Source: Marinibacterium anthonyi (lineage in GTDB: Bacteria; Pseudomonadota; Alphaproteobacteria; Rhodobacterales; Rhodobacteraceae). From it: a stretch of DNA of 64,000 nt. Positions 18,080-25,778 of this stretch are shown in pieces; position 1 is the stretch's first letter; the number at the start of each line of letters is the position of its first letter. The notes under the pieces are model-generated. The model worked only from the letters and a program-made list of their open reading frames with translations, did not search any database and was not told the origin of the DNA. The DNA lies in the NCBI GenBank assembly GCA_003217735.2, contig CP031585.1, positions 2,219,501-2,283,500 on the forward strand. Direction: 5' to 3'. Position numbers and translations under genes: made by a program.

Positions 18080-19384
18080 ATGGCGCGCGAATCCCTGACA
18101 GGCAGCCGGATCCGGGAGCGGCGGTCGATGGCCGGTCTGAAACAGGCCGACCTTGCCCGTCAGATCGGGATTTCGGCCTCCTATCTCAACCTTATCGAGC
18201 ACAACCGGCGGAGAATCGGCGGCAAGTTGCTTGTCAATATCGCTCATTCCCTTGGGGTTGAACCGTCGATGCTGACCGAGGGGGCGGAGGCGACGTTGAT
18301 CGCCACGTTGCGCGAGGCGGCCGCCGATGCCGAGATCACGGCGGATGAAACCGACCGTGCCGACGAATTCGCCGGCCGCTTTCCCGCCTGGGCCGAGGTC
18401 CTGGCCACCGCCCATCGCCGCATCGCCTCGCTTGAGCGCACGGTCGAGATCCTGTCAGACCGGCTGACGCACGACCCGCACCTGGCGGCCTCGGTGCATG
18501 AACTGCTGTCGACGGCGGCGGCGATCCGGTCGACTGCCCAGATCCTGGCCGAACCGGGAGAGTTGGAGCGGGAATGGCGCGACCGGTTTCACCGCAACCT
18601 GAACGAGGACAGCCTGCGGCTGGCCGAAAGCTGCAAGGCGCTGGTGGATTACCTGGACGAAAGCGGTGCGGCCGAGGAAAAGCGCGGCGTCCCGCAGGAG
18701 GAGATGGAGGCCTTTGTCGCGGCCTCGGGCTATCATTACCCGCAGCTTGAAACCAGCGGCACGGCAGTCGACGCGCTGGTTCAGGAGAGCGCCGAACTGA
18801 CCACCGGCGCGGCGCGCCAGATCACCGCCGAGATGCTGGGCCGCTACGCCGCCGATGCGCGGCGGATGCCGCTGCCCCGGATGCGCGAGGCGCTGGAGCG
18901 GTTCGGTTTCGCGCCGCTGGCGCTGGCCGAGGTCTTTGGCACCGACCTGGCGGCGGTACTGCGCCGTCTGGCCGCGATGCCGCCCGGGGTGCTGCCCGAT
19001 CCGGTCGGGCTGGTGACCTGCGACGCCGCCGGCAGCCTGTTGTTCCGCAAACCGGTCGATGGGTTCGCCGTGCCCCGCTTTGGCGCGACCTGTCCGCTGT
19101 GGCCGATGTTCACCGCGCTGGCCCGTCCGCTGACCCCGCTCAGGCGCACGTTGACGCAGGAAGGGCGCAGCGCGGCCGTGTTCGATGCGTTTTCGATTGC
19201 ACAGCCGGTCGGTTCGCGCGATTTCAACCAGGATCCGCTGTTTCACGCGACGATGCTGGTGCGGCGGATCCCGGGAGGACGGGCCGAGGGCACGCCGGAG
19301 GCCGTGGGCAGCACCTGCAGGGTGTGTCCGCGAAGCGCGTGCCAGGCGCGGCGGGAGCCGTCGATCCTGAGCGAAGGGTTTTGA
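18080..19384 (+). CDS. XRE-family regulator, ScfR/RamB-like short-chain fatty-acyl-responsive type
   Basis: A 434-residue regulator. The XRE helix-turn-helix covers about residues 8-65 (GSRIRERRSMAGLKQADLARQIGISASYLNLIEHNRR). The rest matches the long sensor domain of the RamB/PrpR/ScfR group. The C-terminus has Cys413, Cys416 and Cys421 in STCRVCPRSACQARREPS, a conserved cysteine cluster of the family; in mycobacterial PrpR such cysteines hold an Fe-S cluster. Relatives control acetate, propionate and glyoxylate-cycle genes. It lies 87 bases upstream of a receiver/kinase set. Ligand and targets here are inferred. Confidence 0.85.
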   Translation: MARESLTGSRIRERRSMAGLKQADLARQIGISASYLNLIEHNRRRIGGKLLVNIAHSLGVEPSMLTEGAEATLIATLREAAADAEITADETDRADEFAGRFPAWAEVLATAHRRIASLERTVEILSDRLTHDPHLAASVHELLSTAAAIRSTAQILAEPGELEREWRDRFHRNLNEDSLRLAESCKALVDYLDESGAAEEKRGVPQEEMEAFVAASGYHYPQLETSGTAVDALVQESAELTTGAARQITAEMLGRYAADARRMPLPRMREALERFGFAPLALAEVFGTDLAAVLRRLAAMPPGVLPDPVGLVTCDAAGSLLFRKPVDGFAVPRFGATCPLWPMFTALARPLTPLRRTLTQEGRSAAVFDAFSIAQPVGSRDFNQDPLFHATMLVRRIPGGRAEGTPEAVGSTCRVCPRSACQARREPSILSEGF

Positions 19385-19471
19385 CTTATGCCAAGGTGGA
19401 CGGCTAAGTTTCGGGCTAAAAAAGGGCGGACATCGGGATAACCCGAGCAGCCCTCGGGAGGAGAGGGATGG

Positions 19472-19852
19472 ATGAGCCGACATGTTCTGCTGATCGAGGA
19501 TGAACCGAATATCATCGAGGCGATCCGCTTCCTGCTGGCGCGGGACGGCTGGCGCGTCGATACCCATGCGGATGGCAGCGATGCGGTCGAGGTGATCCGG
19601 AAGGTGGCGCCCGACCTGGTGGTGCTGGACATGATGCTGCCGGGAAAAAGCGGCATGGACATCCTGACCGACCTGCGCGCGATCCCCGACTTCCAGGCGC
19701 TGCCCGTGCTGATGCTGACCGCCCGCGGCCAGTCGCGCGATCGCGACATGGCCGAACGCGCCGGCGTCAGCCGTTTCATGACCAAGCCGTTTTCCAATGC
19801 CGAGGTGCTGAGCGCCGTGCGTGACCTGGTGGCCGAGGTTCCGGATTCGTGA
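19472..19852 (+). CDS. Single-domain response regulator (receiver only)
   Basis: A 126-residue CheY-like receiver with no output domain. The acidic pair is in LLIEDEPN, the phospho-acceptor is Asp53 in LVVLDMMLPGKSG, Thr is in LMLTARGQ, and Lys is in FMTKPFSNAEV. The ATG follows GAGAGGGATGGATG; a DNA-binding domain is clearly absent because the next gene starts inside its stop. It is likely the phosphorylation partner of the transporter-fused kinase two genes on. Signal must pass by protein-protein contact or phosphorelay. Confidence 0.92.
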   Translation: MSRHVLLIEDEPNIIEAIRFLLARDGWRVDTHADGSDAVEVIRKVAPDLVVLDMMLPGKSGMDILTDLRAIPDFQALPVLMLTARGQSRDRDMAERAGVSRFMTKPFSNAEVLSAVRDLVAEVPDS

Positions 19853-20178
19853 CGGGCGAGGGCGACCAGAGCGTCGAAAGCCCGGCACCCCCGGCCCGGT
19901 CGCGCCCGCCGATCTTCCTTGAACGCCGCAGCTATCGCCGCCGCCGGATGATGGATGCCGCGCGGCTTCTGCCGATCCTGGGGGCGGTGCTGTTCCTTGT
20001 GCCGCTGCTTTGGCCCCAGCCGGACCCGGGGGCCGAGCCGATGCGCACCTCCGTCGCCTTCGTCTATGTCTTCGGCATCTGGGCGGCGCTGATCCTGGTG
20101 TCGGGTCCGATCAGCCGGTCGGCGCGTCGCTGGCAGGACGAGGAATCGCGCGAGACCGCCACCGGCGGCGGCATCTGA
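19849..20178 (+). CDS. Small two-helix membrane protein in the kinase operon
   Basis: A 109-residue protein with two hydrophobic segments, LLPILGAVLFLVPLLW (about 41-56) and VAFVYVFGIWAALILVSG (about 68-85), flanked by Arg-rich N-terminal (RRSYRRRRMM) and charged C-terminal ends. Topology suggests both ends in the cytoplasm. Its GTG overlaps the receiver stop (GTGA), and the kinase gene follows 13 bases later. Its size and position recall the DUF485/DUF4212 partners of solute:sodium symporters; here the symporter partner would be the kinase N-terminus. Function unknown. Confidence 0.75.
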   Translation: MTGEGDQSVESPAPPARSRPPIFLERRSYRRRRMMDAARLLPILGAVLFLVPLLWPQPDPGAEPMRTSVAFVYVFGIWAALILVSGPISRSARRWQDEESRETATGGGI

Positions 20179-20191
20179 CAGGGCAGGGCGG

Positions 20192-22870
20192 ATGGCGACG
20201 CTCAACATCCTCGTCATCGTTTGCCTGGCCTACGTGGCGATCCTGTTCACCGTGGCCTTCGTGGCCGACCGCCGCGCGCGGCGCGATATCGCGCCCTGGC
20301 TGGGATCGCCGCTGGTCTACACGCTGTCGCTGTCGATCTACTGCACCGCCTGGACGTTCTACGGCGCGGTCGGCTACGCGGTATCCTCGGGGCTGGAATT
20401 CGTGACGATCTACCTGGGGCCCACGCTGGTGATGATCGGCTGGTGGTGGGGCCTGCGCAAGCTGGTGCGCATCGGACGCAGCCAGAGGGTGACGTCGATC
20501 GCCGACCTGATCTCGTCGCGCTACGGCAAGTCGAACACGCTGGCGGTGCTGGTCACGCTGCTGGCCGTCATCGGGATCACGCCCTACATTTCGCTGCAAT
20601 TGCAGTCGATTACCCTGTCCTTCGGCATTTTCGCCGGTCTTGACGGTGGCAACCGCGAGGTCGCGGGCGGCACAACTTTCTGGGTCGCCGTGGGCTTGGC
20701 CGTCTTCGCCATCCTCTTCGGCACCCGCAACCTGGACGTCAACGAACGCCACTACGGCGTCGTCACCGCCGTCGCGCTTGAGGCGGTGGTCAAGCTGATC
20801 GCCTTGCTTGCCGTGGGGATCTTCGTCGTCTGGGGGCTGGGCGGCGGCGTGGCCGAGATCCTGGCGCGCATCGACGCCTCCGAGATCGGCGACTGGCAGG
20901 TGGACGGCGCGCGGTGGAGCACGATCATCTTCATCTCGGCCGCGGCCTTCGTCTGCCTGCCGCGCATGTTCCAGGTCATGGTGGTGGAAAACGACGACGA
21001 ACGCCACCTGCAGACCGCCGCCTGGGCCTTTCCGCTGTACCTGATGCTGATGAGCCTGTTCGTCCTGCCCATCGCCGTTGTCGGGCTGGACCTGCTGCCG
21101 GCCGGGGCGAACCCGGACCTTTTCGTTCTGACGGTGCCGCTGAACGAAGGGCGCGGCGGGCTGGCGATGCTGTCGTTCCTGGGCGGGTTTTCCTCGGCGA
21201 CGTCGATGGTGATCGTGGCGGCGATGGCGCTGTCGACCATGGTGTCGAACCACGTGGTCATGCCGATCTGGTTCAGCCTGCGCCGCGGCGGGGCCAGCTT
21301 TTCCGGCGACGTGCGCAACGTGGTGCTGCAGGCGCGGCGGGTGTCGATCGCCGGGATCATCGCGCTGGGGTATTTCTATTTCAAATTGTCGGGGGGCGGG
21401 AACGCGCTGGCCTCCATCGGCCTGGTGTCCTTTGCCGGCATCGCCCAGATCCTGCCGGCCCTGGTCGGGGGAATCTTCTGGCGAGCGGGCAGCCGGTTGG
21501 GGGCGATGGCGGGGCTGATCGTGGGCTTCACGATCTGGTTCTACACCGCGCTGCTGCCCGGGCTGGGCGCGGGTCTGATCCCCGCGCAGGTCATCGAACA
21601 CGGGCTGTTCGGCTGGTCCTGGCTGCGGCCCTACGCCCTGTTCGGCATATCGGGCCTGGACCCGATCGTGCATTCCGCGCTGTGGAGCCTGACGCTGAAC
21701 ACCGCGACCTTCTGCCTTGTGTCGCTGTTCACCTTTCCCTCGCCGCTGGAACGGCTGCAGGGCGCGCAATTCGTCAACGTCTTCGATCATTCCGCCGGCC
21801 CGCGCGGCTGGACAAGGTCCGCCGCGCAAAGCGAGGACCTGATGATCATGTCCCAGCGGATCCTGGGCGCGACCCAGGCCCAGGCGCTGTTCCAGAAGGA
21901 GGCCAGGCGCCAGGGCCTGCCCGGCCATCTGCCCGACCCCACGCCCGATTTCCTGACGCGTCTGGAACGCGAACTGGGCGGATCGGTGGGGGCGGCCACG
22001 GCGCATGCGATGGTGGGCCAGATCGTCGGCGGGTCGTCCGTTTCGGTCGAGGATCTGATGGCCGTTGCCAACGAAAGCGCGCAGATCCTGGAATATTCCA
22101 ACCAGCTGGAGGCCAAGTCGGCCGAACTGGCCCGCACCGCGCGGCAATTGCGCGAGGCGAACGAGAAGCTGACCCAGATCAGCCTTCAGAAAGACGGTTT
22201 CCTCAGCCAGGTCAGCCACGAATTGCGCACGCCGATGACCTCGATCCGCGCGTTTTCCGAGATCCTGAGGGATGACGACGGGCTGCAACCCGGCGACAAA
22301 CGGCGCTATGCGGCGATCATCCTGGACGAGGCGCTGCGGCTGACGCGGCTTCTGGATGACCTGCTGGACCTGTCCGTGCTGGAAAGCGGACAGGTGAACC
22401 TGAACCTCAAGCACGGAACGCTGGCCGGTGTCATGGACCAGGCCGTGGCGACCGCGCTGACCGGGGCCGAAAGGCCGCTGCAGGTGCACCGGCGCCGGAT
22501 CGACGAGCAGATCGCGCTGCACACGGATCTGGACCGGCTGACGCAGGTTTTCATCAATCTGATCACGAATGCGCAGAAGTATTGTGACGCCGCCAACCCG
22601 GCGTTGACGATTTCCGTGCACAGGATCGGGCGCGCATTGGTGGTGGATTTCGTCGACAACGGCAGCGGCATTCCGGCGGATGCCCAGTCGATGGTGTTCG
22701 AGAAATTCGCGCGCGTGGCGCAGGAAAAGGCCGGTGGCGCCGGCCTGGGCCTGTCGATCTGCCGCGAGATCATGGCCCGCCTTGGCGGCGACATCACCTA
22801 TCTGCCTGAACGCGGCGGCGGGGCGTTTCGGGTCAGCCTGCCGGCGGTGCTGGAAATTGCTGCGCAATAG
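20192..22870 (+). CDS. Sodium:solute symporter-fused sensor histidine kinase (CbrA/CrbS-like)
   Basis: An 892-residue membrane kinase. Residues 1 to about 500 form a solute:sodium-symporter (SLC5) domain of about 12-13 membrane segments, including YTLSLSIYCTAWTFYGAVGY and GITPYISLQLQSITLSFG. A cytoplasmic linker and a coiled coil (AKSAELARTARQLREANEKL) follow. The HisKA domain has the phospho-acceptor His676 in SQVSHELRTPMTSIRAFSEI. The ATPase domain has N-box INLITNAQKYC, DNGSGIPADA and GGAGLGLSICREI. CbrA and CrbS have this layout and respond to carbon source or acetate. No PAS domain was recognised. It forms one operon with the receiver. Confidence 0.92.
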   Translation: MATLNILVIVCLAYVAILFTVAFVADRRARRDIAPWLGSPLVYTLSLSIYCTAWTFYGAVGYAVSSGLEFVTIYLGPTLVMIGWWWGLRKLVRIGRSQRVTSIADLISSRYGKSNTLAVLVTLLAVIGITPYISLQLQSITLSFGIFAGLDGGNREVAGGTTFWVAVGLAVFAILFGTRNLDVNERHYGVVTAVALEAVVKLIALLAVGIFVVWGLGGGVAEILARIDASEIGDWQVDGARWSTIIFISAAAFVCLPRMFQVMVVENDDERHLQTAAWAFPLYLMLMSLFVLPIAVVGLDLLPAGANPDLFVLTVPLNEGRGGLAMLSFLGGFSSATSMVIVAAMALSTMVSNHVVMPIWFSLRRGGASFSGDVRNVVLQARRVSIAGIIALGYFYFKLSGGGNALASIGLVSFAGIAQILPALVGGIFWRAGSRLGAMAGLIVGFTIWFYTALLPGLGAGLIPAQVIEHGLFGWSWLRPYALFGISGLDPIVHSALWSLTLNTATFCLVSLFTFPSPLERLQGAQFVNVFDHSAGPRGWTRSAAQSEDLMIMSQRILGATQAQALFQKEARRQGLPGHLPDPTPDFLTRLERELGGSVGAATAHAMVGQIVGGSSVSVEDLMAVANESAQILEYSNQLEAKSAELARTARQLREANEKLTQISLQKDGFLSQVSHELRTPMTSIRAFSEILRDDDGLQPGDKRRYAAIILDEALRLTRLLDDLLDLSVLESGQVNLNLKHGTLAGVMDQAVATALTGAERPLQVHRRRIDEQIALHTDLDRLTQVFINLITNAQKYCDAANPALTISVHRIGRALVVDFVDNGSGIPADAQSMVFEKFARVAQEKAGGAGLGLSICREIMARLGGDITYLPERGGGAFRVSLPAVLEIAAQ

Positions 22871-22982
22871 CGACGGCGGTAATCGGATCGTAATCCTGCC
22901 CGGGCTAGACCTGACTCGGGCTCCGGCTGCAAAAGCGGCCTGATGGGGGCAAGTGCGGGCTATTAGGGGCAGCGGGGTTGGT

Positions 22983-24191
22983 ATGGTGACGGGCGTCAGG
23001 CGCAAATTGGCCACCGGACGCGAAGCTGCAGCACCTGCGGACCTGGCGCTGCTGCGCGCCTTCCGCAAGGCTCTTCCGCGTGTCGCCGATGAATCGCTGG
23101 GCCTGGCGCTGACGCTGATCGGGGCGCATCAGCGGCGCATGCCGCAGGCCGAATTGTCCGAAGGGCTGGACAGCGGCTGGCTGCTGCTGGGCCTCACCTC
23201 GCCGACGGTGGCGCGGGCCGGTGTGCTGATCGACCCCGTACTGGTGTCGGCGCTTGTCCAGCATCAGACGCTGGGCGCCGTGGCCAAGGACATCCCGTCC
23301 GAACGGCGGCTGACCGGGACGGATGCGGCGCTGGCCGCGCCCCTGGTCGATGATCTGATGAAGAAGATCCGCGATACCACGATGTACGGCTCGCTCAGGG
23401 TGGAACGTCGGATGCCGGATGTGCGCGCGCTGTTGCTGCCCTTCGATGCGGAAAGCTATCTGCGGGCGGAATTGACGATCGACATCGCGGTGGGCCTGCA
23501 TCAGGGGCGGATGATCTTCCTTCTGCCCGACGCGCCGCCGCCCGAACCGGAAAAGGCCGATCGCAATCCGGCGGAACCGGCGTTGATGAAGGACAACGCG
23601 CTGGTGGTGAAGGCCGAATTGCGCGCGGTGATCGCCCGGGTGTCGCTGCCGTTCGATGTGCTCAACGCGCTGAAGGTTGGGCAGAAATTGCCGCTGCCGG
23701 ATGCGCGGATGGAAAAGACCGACCTGATCTCGATCGACGGGCGGCGGGTGGCCACCGCCCGGCTGGGGCAGGCGGACGGGTTCCGCGCGGTGCGGATCAA
23801 CCCGGTGGGACACAAGCCCCCCCCGCTGGAAAACAGCTTTACCGCCCATCGCCCCTCGGGTGGTGGCGCAGGCATGCCCATGGGCGGCGATTTCGGTTCG
23901 GACCTGGGCGGTGATCCGGGCAGCGATTTTGGGGGGGACCTGGGCAGCTTTGGCGGCTCGCCCGATTTCGATGCCATGTCCCCGGAAAACGCGGCGGAGG
24001 AGATTTCCGAACTCGCCGGGTTGCCGGATCTGTCGGGCGGCGGCGATATCGGGGACCTGGGCGATTTGGGCGAATTGGGGGATCTGCCGGAGTTGGGCGG
24101 GCTTCCCGATCTGCCGGACCTGGTCGATCCGATGCACGAACTGGCCGAACCGATGACCGGCTTGCCCGATCTTGGCGGGAAAGGTCGCTGA
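22983..24191 (+). CDS. Stand-alone SpoA-domain (FliM/FliN-like) protein with Gly/Asp-rich tail
   Basis: A 402-residue cytosolic protein. Residues 1-200 resemble the FliM middle region only loosely (CheC-like: LLRAFRKALPRVADESLGLALTLIG). Residues about 205-275 form a SpoA surface-presentation domain: ELRAVIARVSLPFDVLNALKVGQKLPLP, then a strand ending IDGRRVATARLG. The last 110 residues are low complexity, Gly/Asp rich (GGDFGSDLGGDPGSDFGG) and then a repeated LGDLGELGDLPELGGLPDLP pattern. No flagellar genes are nearby. The ATG at 22983 is chosen; a GTG 30 bases earlier is possible. It may bind a receiver as FliM binds CheY, which would fit the neighbouring receiver-only regulator; this is speculation. 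Confidence 0.7.
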   Translation: MVTGVRRKLATGREAAAPADLALLRAFRKALPRVADESLGLALTLIGAHQRRMPQAELSEGLDSGWLLLGLTSPTVARAGVLIDPVLVSALVQHQTLGAVAKDIPSERRLTGTDAALAAPLVDDLMKKIRDTTMYGSLRVERRMPDVRALLLPFDAESYLRAELTIDIAVGLHQGRMIFLLPDAPPPEPEKADRNPAEPALMKDNALVVKAELRAVIARVSLPFDVLNALKVGQKLPLPDARMEKTDLISIDGRRVATARLGQADGFRAVRINPVGHKPPPLENSFTAHRPSGGGAGMPMGGDFGSDLGGDPGSDFGGDLGSFGGSPDFDAMSPENAAEEISELAGLPDLSGGGDIGDLGDLGELGDLPELGGLPDLPDLVDPMHELAEPMTGLPDLGGKGR

Positions 24192-24475
24192 CCGGCGCCT
24201 GGCGCCCTTGCCGTCCCGGCGGGACGGGCGCCCTGGCGCCGCCCCGCGACGCCGTGTCGTCATATGGCCGTGCCATGGCGACGGTGGTTGCCCGGCGTCA
24301 CGCAAAGGTGCGCAAGGCAATAAGCCCGGGCATCGGACCCGGGCTTGCTGTCGAAATGAAGGACTTGTCGCTTGGGCCAGGTCGGTTATCCCGTCGGCCG
24401 GTTGACCTGTCGAAAGGGACCCGCCGGCGATCTGACCGCCCCGAGACGATCAGCCCAGACGATCAGCCCAGAAGA
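24192..24475. other. Gene-free stretch with 13-base tandem repeat at its right end
   Basis: No convincing coding sequence was seen between the convergent SpoA-domain gene and the phosphatase-like gene. The only structure is the tandem repeat described at 24445-24483 and several short GC-rich inverted repeats (for example CTGGCGCC near 24200). The region should hold the 3' ends of both transcripts, but no classic T-run terminator is visible. Confidence 0.6.
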
Positions 24476-24483
24476 TCAGCCCG
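24445..24483. repeat. Three tandem 13-base repeats overlapping a stop codon
   Basis: GACGATCAGCCCA occurs at 24445-24457 and 24458-24470, and a variant GAAGATCAGCCCG at 24471-24483. On the minus strand each copy reads GGGCTGATC, so the third copy supplies the real TGA stop of the phosphatase-like gene and the other two repeat it downstream. Probably produced by slippage. Confidence 0.85.
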
Positions 24484-24892
24484 CGGACAGCGCCGGACGC
24501 AGGCGTTCCAGATCATAGCCCGCCTTGACCGCGCGCAGCAGGATGTCGTCGGCGGGCATGTCGCCCGCCTGACCCAGCGCCCAGGCGATGGTCGACCGGG
24601 TGCCGGACGCGCAATAGGCCAGCGCCGGCCCTTCGGAGCCTTCGATGATCGCGCGCTGGCGGGCGATGTCGTCCGGGGTCATGGTCTGGTGGGTCAGCGG
24701 CAGCACCTGGAAATCCAGCCCCAGGTCCCTGGCCGCCGCGGCCATGACGGCCGCCTGCAGGTTGGCGGGGTTTTCCTCGTCCGGGCGATTGCAGATCACC
24801 GTGGTGAAACCTGCCTCGGCGATCCTGGCCAGATCCCCGACCTCGATCTGCGGGCTGACGCTGTAGCTTTCGGTGATCTTGCGCACATCCAT
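24476..24892 (-). CDS. TIGR01244-type (DUF442) protein, beta-lactamase-hydrolase-like phosphatase fold
   Basis: A 138-residue cytosolic protein with a cysteine-phosphatase/rhodanese-like fold. The active loop is C94-A-S-G-T-R99 in LAYCASGTRST, matching the C-x-x-G-x-R pattern of the TIGR01244 family. In several bacteria this domain is fused or adjacent to persulfide dioxygenase-type hydrolases, as here. It probably handles protein- or low-molecular-weight persulfides, but this is an inference from context. It starts one base after the upstream DUF6691 stop and is the last gene of a four-gene operon. Confidence 0.85.
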   Translation of the reverse strand: MDVRKITESYSVSPQIEVGDLARIAEAGFTTVICNRPDEENPANLQAAVMAAAARDLGLDFQVLPLTHQTMTPDDIARQRAIIEGSEGPALAYCASGTRSTIAWALGQAGDMPADDILLRAVKAGYDLERLRPALSAG

Positions 24893-25324
24893 TCAGGTGG
24901 CCTCCGCTATCCGGTCGATCCGCGCCCCGATGGCGGGCGCCGCGCCCATGCCTAGCAGCATCGCCGCCATGAAGACAAGGCCACCGGCCCCGCCATAGCC
25001 GAGCGATGCCACCGACGGCCCGGGGCAAAGCCCGGCCAGACCCCAGCCCATGCCGAACAGAACCGACCCCAGCACCAGGCGATGACCGATGCGGTGCGTG
25101 GGCGGGGCAGGAAAATCGCCGCCGGCAAGGGGTTTGCGGCCCCGGGTCAGTTGCCAGGCGACCATCATCGGAAGGATCGCGCCACCCATGACGAAGGCCA
25201 GCGTCGGATCCCAGTTGCCGAAAACGTCCAGCCAGCCCTGCACCTTGTTGGTGTCGGTCATGCCGGACAGGAACAGGCCCGCGCCGAACAGGCCGCCCGA
25301 GAGGATGGAAAACAGGAACCGCAT
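24893..25324 (-). CDS. YeeE/YedE-family (DUF6691) membrane protein
   Basis: A 143-residue inner-membrane protein with four predicted helices. The conserved motif GMGWGLAGLCPGPSVASLG near the C-terminus carries a Cys suited to sulfur-compound passage. The N-terminus is FLFSILSGGLFGAGLFLSGMTD. It is the second half of a split YeeE-type carrier, which in fused homologues moves thiosulfate across the inner membrane. Its start overlaps the stop of the preceding half by one base, so both halves should be made in equal amounts. Confidence 0.88.
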   Translation of the reverse strand: MRFLFSILSGGLFGAGLFLSGMTDTNKVQGWLDVFGNWDPTLAFVMGGAILPMMVAWQLTRGRKPLAGGDFPAPPTHRIGHRLVLGSVLFGMGWGLAGLCPGPSVASLGYGGAGGLVFMAAMLLGMGAAPAIGARIDRIAEAT

Positions 25325-25752
25325 CAGATCACTCCCAGGATATGACGGAACAGCACGACGGTGACGCCGCCGGCGAGGATGTAGAACACCGTGGCCACGA
25401 TGCCGCGCAGCGAAAACCGCGAGATCCCGCAGACGCCATGGCCGGAGGTGCAGCCATTGGCGATCCGCGTGCCGACGCCCACCAGCAGACCGGCGGCGAT
25501 GATCACGATGAAATTCGAGGTCAGGTGCGTGTCGGCCTGCATGCCCGTAAGAAGGTTCAGCCCCAGCGGCACGCCGAACAGCGCGGCCAGAAAGCCGATC
25601 CGGTCCCTGGCCGTGTCACGGCCCGACCCGTCGACCAGCCCGCCGATGATGCCGCTGGCGCCCATGATGCGGCCCGCGCCCAGCAGATAGACCGCACCTG
25701 CGAGCCCGATCAGCAGCCCGCCGACCAGCCCGTGGATCCATTCGATTTGCAT
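25324..25752 (-). CDS. YeeE/YedE-family sulfur-compound carrier, first half
   Basis: A 142-residue inner-membrane protein with about four helices. The motif GTRIANGCTSGHGVCGISRFSLRG contains two Cys in the arrangement used by YeeE for thiosulfate relay. It sits between the metallo-hydrolase (26 bases upstream) and the DUF6691 half (1-base overlap). In bigR-type operons this pair helps clear hydrogen sulfide products; direction of transport is not certain. Confidence 0.88.
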   Translation of the reverse strand: MQIEWIHGLVGGLLIGLAGAVYLLGAGRIMGASGIIGGLVDGSGRDTARDRIGFLAALFGVPLGLNLLTGMQADTHLTSNFIVIIAAGLLVGVGTRIANGCTSGHGVCGISRFSLRGIVATVFYILAGGVTVVLFRHILGVI

Positions 25753-25778
25753 GTCCCTTTACGCCTTTTCCTGAAGGG

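Noticed and set aside
20111-23068. A 985-codon minus-strand frame opposite the histidine kinase
   Set aside because: Its product is Arg/Gln/His/Pro-rich low-complexity sequence typical of antisense frames in high-GC coding DNA. The kinase on the other strand has all expected motifs.
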